This document shows, one piece after another, positions 4,155 through 5,043 of a DNA stretch of 5,043 nucleotides (positions are counted from its first letter, which is position 1; each line of letters begins with the position of its first letter). The position numbers and the translations under genes were made by a program. Origin of the DNA: Paenibacillaceae bacterium (GTDB lineage: Bacteria; Bacillota; Bacilli; Paenibacillales; NBRC-103111); contig JAJFMO010000331.1 of the NCBI GenBank assembly GCA_020697475.1, positions 1 through 5,043 on the forward strand. The letters run 5' to 3'. Below the pieces are notes generated by a model. It had not been told where the DNA came from, searched no databases, and saw only the letters and a list, made by a program, of their open reading frames with translations.

Positions 4155-5043
4155 TTAGATCCTGCTTCGCCATTCGAGCAATTTTTGCAATAAGGCTTCT
4201 TTTTCCGGAATTTGCTCGGTAACCAAATTATTCATTTCATAGGGATCAACTTGTAAATCAAACAAATGTGTAGGTTCCAAGGTCGTGGAATCGATCACCA
4301 GCTTGAAGGATCCGCTTCTGCACATATACCAACGCGCATCCTCCGAAAACACCTCGTTCTTCCAAGGCTGCTCCTCTCCAAAAGTCATCGGGGCAAAGCT
4401 GGTACCTTCCTTTTCCTTCGGAGCGGAAAGGGACCCGTAGTCCAGGATAGTCGGATATAAATCCACTGTGGATATGAGTTCGTTCATTTTTACACCCTGC
4501 TTACCACCGGGCACTCTGAGAATAAGAGGAACATGCGTCGATTCTTCCCAAAATACATTTTTATTTTTCAACCCGTGGCTTCCTTGCATGTCGCCATGAT
4601 CGGCTGTAAACATAACAACCGTGTTATCCGCTAAGCCTAGTTCCGTTAGTTCATCCATGATTCGGCCAATGTTGTCATCCAGTTGAGTGATCATGGCGTA
4701 ATATAGCCGGAGATATTCATCCAAATCAGAGCCGTAACGCAAATAGTTCATATCCATCTCGTAATTCGGAGTAGGCGGACTGAGCGTCTTGGTATACGGA
4801 TCGATCGATAACGCATTCGCTCTTCTTGTAATATTAACACCTTTGTACAAGTCGGCATATTGCTTTGAAGGTTGTACGGGATAATGAGGGTTTTGATAGG
4901 ACACAAATAAAGCAAACTTGGAATCTTTCAAATTTCTCAATTTTTCTAAGGCGATGTCCGTGGTCACATCTGTTCGATGCCGGTGATATTCCGTCTTATT
5001 TCCTTCTTCGTCAAAAAACCAAACCTCGCGAAGATAATCGTTG
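4155..5043 (-). CDS. Sulfatase (alkaline phosphatase superfamily), C-terminal part, runs off the window
   Basis: The reading frame is open to the right edge, giving 295 visible residues, so a GTG at 4967 is internal and not the start. Visible features are NPHYP (visible residues 51-55, the conserved PHxP-type loop), the helix DDNIGRIMDELTELGL (122-137), the metal-binding FTADHGDMQGSHG (145-157; D148 and H149), K159/K161 in GLKNKN, the WEESTHVPLI segment (165-174), STVDLYPT (191-198) and the C-terminal HLFDLQVDPYEMNNL (259-273) typical of arylsulfatase-type enzymes. The N-terminal CxPxR or SxPxR site that becomes formylglycine is outside the window, so catalytic competence cannot be judged. 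Sulfatases hydrolyse sulfate esters, often on polysaccharides. Whether this one is exported cannot be seen. It is the first visible gene of an operon with the dehydrogenase. Phosphonate or phosphodiester hydrolase activity is a less likely alternative. Confidence 0.93.
   Translation of the reverse strand, partial: NDYLREVWFFDEEGNKTEYHRHRTDVTTDIALEKLRNLKDSKFALFVSYQNPHYPVQPSKQYADLYKGVNITRRANALSIDPYTKTLSPPTPNYEMDMNYLRYGSDLDEYLRLYYAMITQLDDNIGRIMDELTELGLADNTVVMFTADHGDMQGSHGLKNKNVFWEESTHVPLILRVPGGKQGVKMNELISTVDLYPTILDYGSLSAPKEKEGTSFAPMTFGEEQPWKNEVFSEDARWYMCRSGSFKLVIDSTTLEPTHLFDLQVDPYEMNNLVTEQIPEKEALLQKLLEWRSRI

Noticed and set aside
4965..4967. GTG at 4967 as the sulfatase start
   Set aside because: The frame stays open and protein-like (DYLREVWFFDEEGNKTEY) to the window edge, and the catalytic N-terminal half would be missing, so the gene simply runs off the window.

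Overview
The window looks like a chromosomal segment of a spore-forming, Paenibacillus- or Cohnella-like member of the Bacillota. This rests on strong GGAGG-type Shine-Dalgarno sequences, two TTG starts that each have a good ribosome site, classic intrinsic terminators, sigma-A style promoters and the gene content. The taxon is an inference; no RNA gene or marker protein is present to fix it.

Layout, left to right. Positions 1-135 hold a minus-strand intrinsic terminator and no gene. Positions 136-504 (minus) encode a 122-residue protein of unknown function, probably all beta. Positions 605-1825 (minus) encode a mandelate racemase-type enolase superfamily enzyme with its full set of catalytic residues. 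Positions 1826-2166 form a complex intergenic region with divergent promoters, two perfect palindromes and a 51-codon minus-strand coding remnant. The remnant resembles the C-terminus of a sugar phosphate isomerase/epimerase and ends 31 bases before the enolase-family start. Positions 2167-2948 (plus) hold a translationally coupled ArsR-type repressor and AHSA1/SRPBCC protein. Positions 3047-4135 (minus) encode a Gfo/Idh/MocA dehydrogenase with its own terminator. It sits 19 bases downstream of a sulfatase gene (4155 to the window edge, minus) whose N-terminus, including the catalytic formylglycine site, lies outside the window.

Sulfatase, Gfo/Idh/MocA dehydrogenase, the isomerase remnant and the acid-sugar dehydratase/racemase-type enzyme together suggest a locus for catabolism of sulfated or acidic sugars, all read on the minus strand. 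The ArsR-AHSA1 pair is a separate plus-strand module between the two halves. Its position next to the truncated isomerase suggests that it arrived by insertion, or that a deletion rearranged the locus. Hand counts on sampled 60-base lines give about 60-65% G+C in the pair, about 38-60% in the sulfatase/dehydrogenase part and a mixed value in the enolase-family gene.

I see no mobile element, CRISPR array, tRNA, rRNA or riboswitch. I do not see a clearly new multi-gene system. The most interesting points are the broken isomerase, the palindromes at the ArsR promoter, and a ribosome-site-sequestering inverted repeat with a possible sporulation promoter upstream of the small unknown protein.
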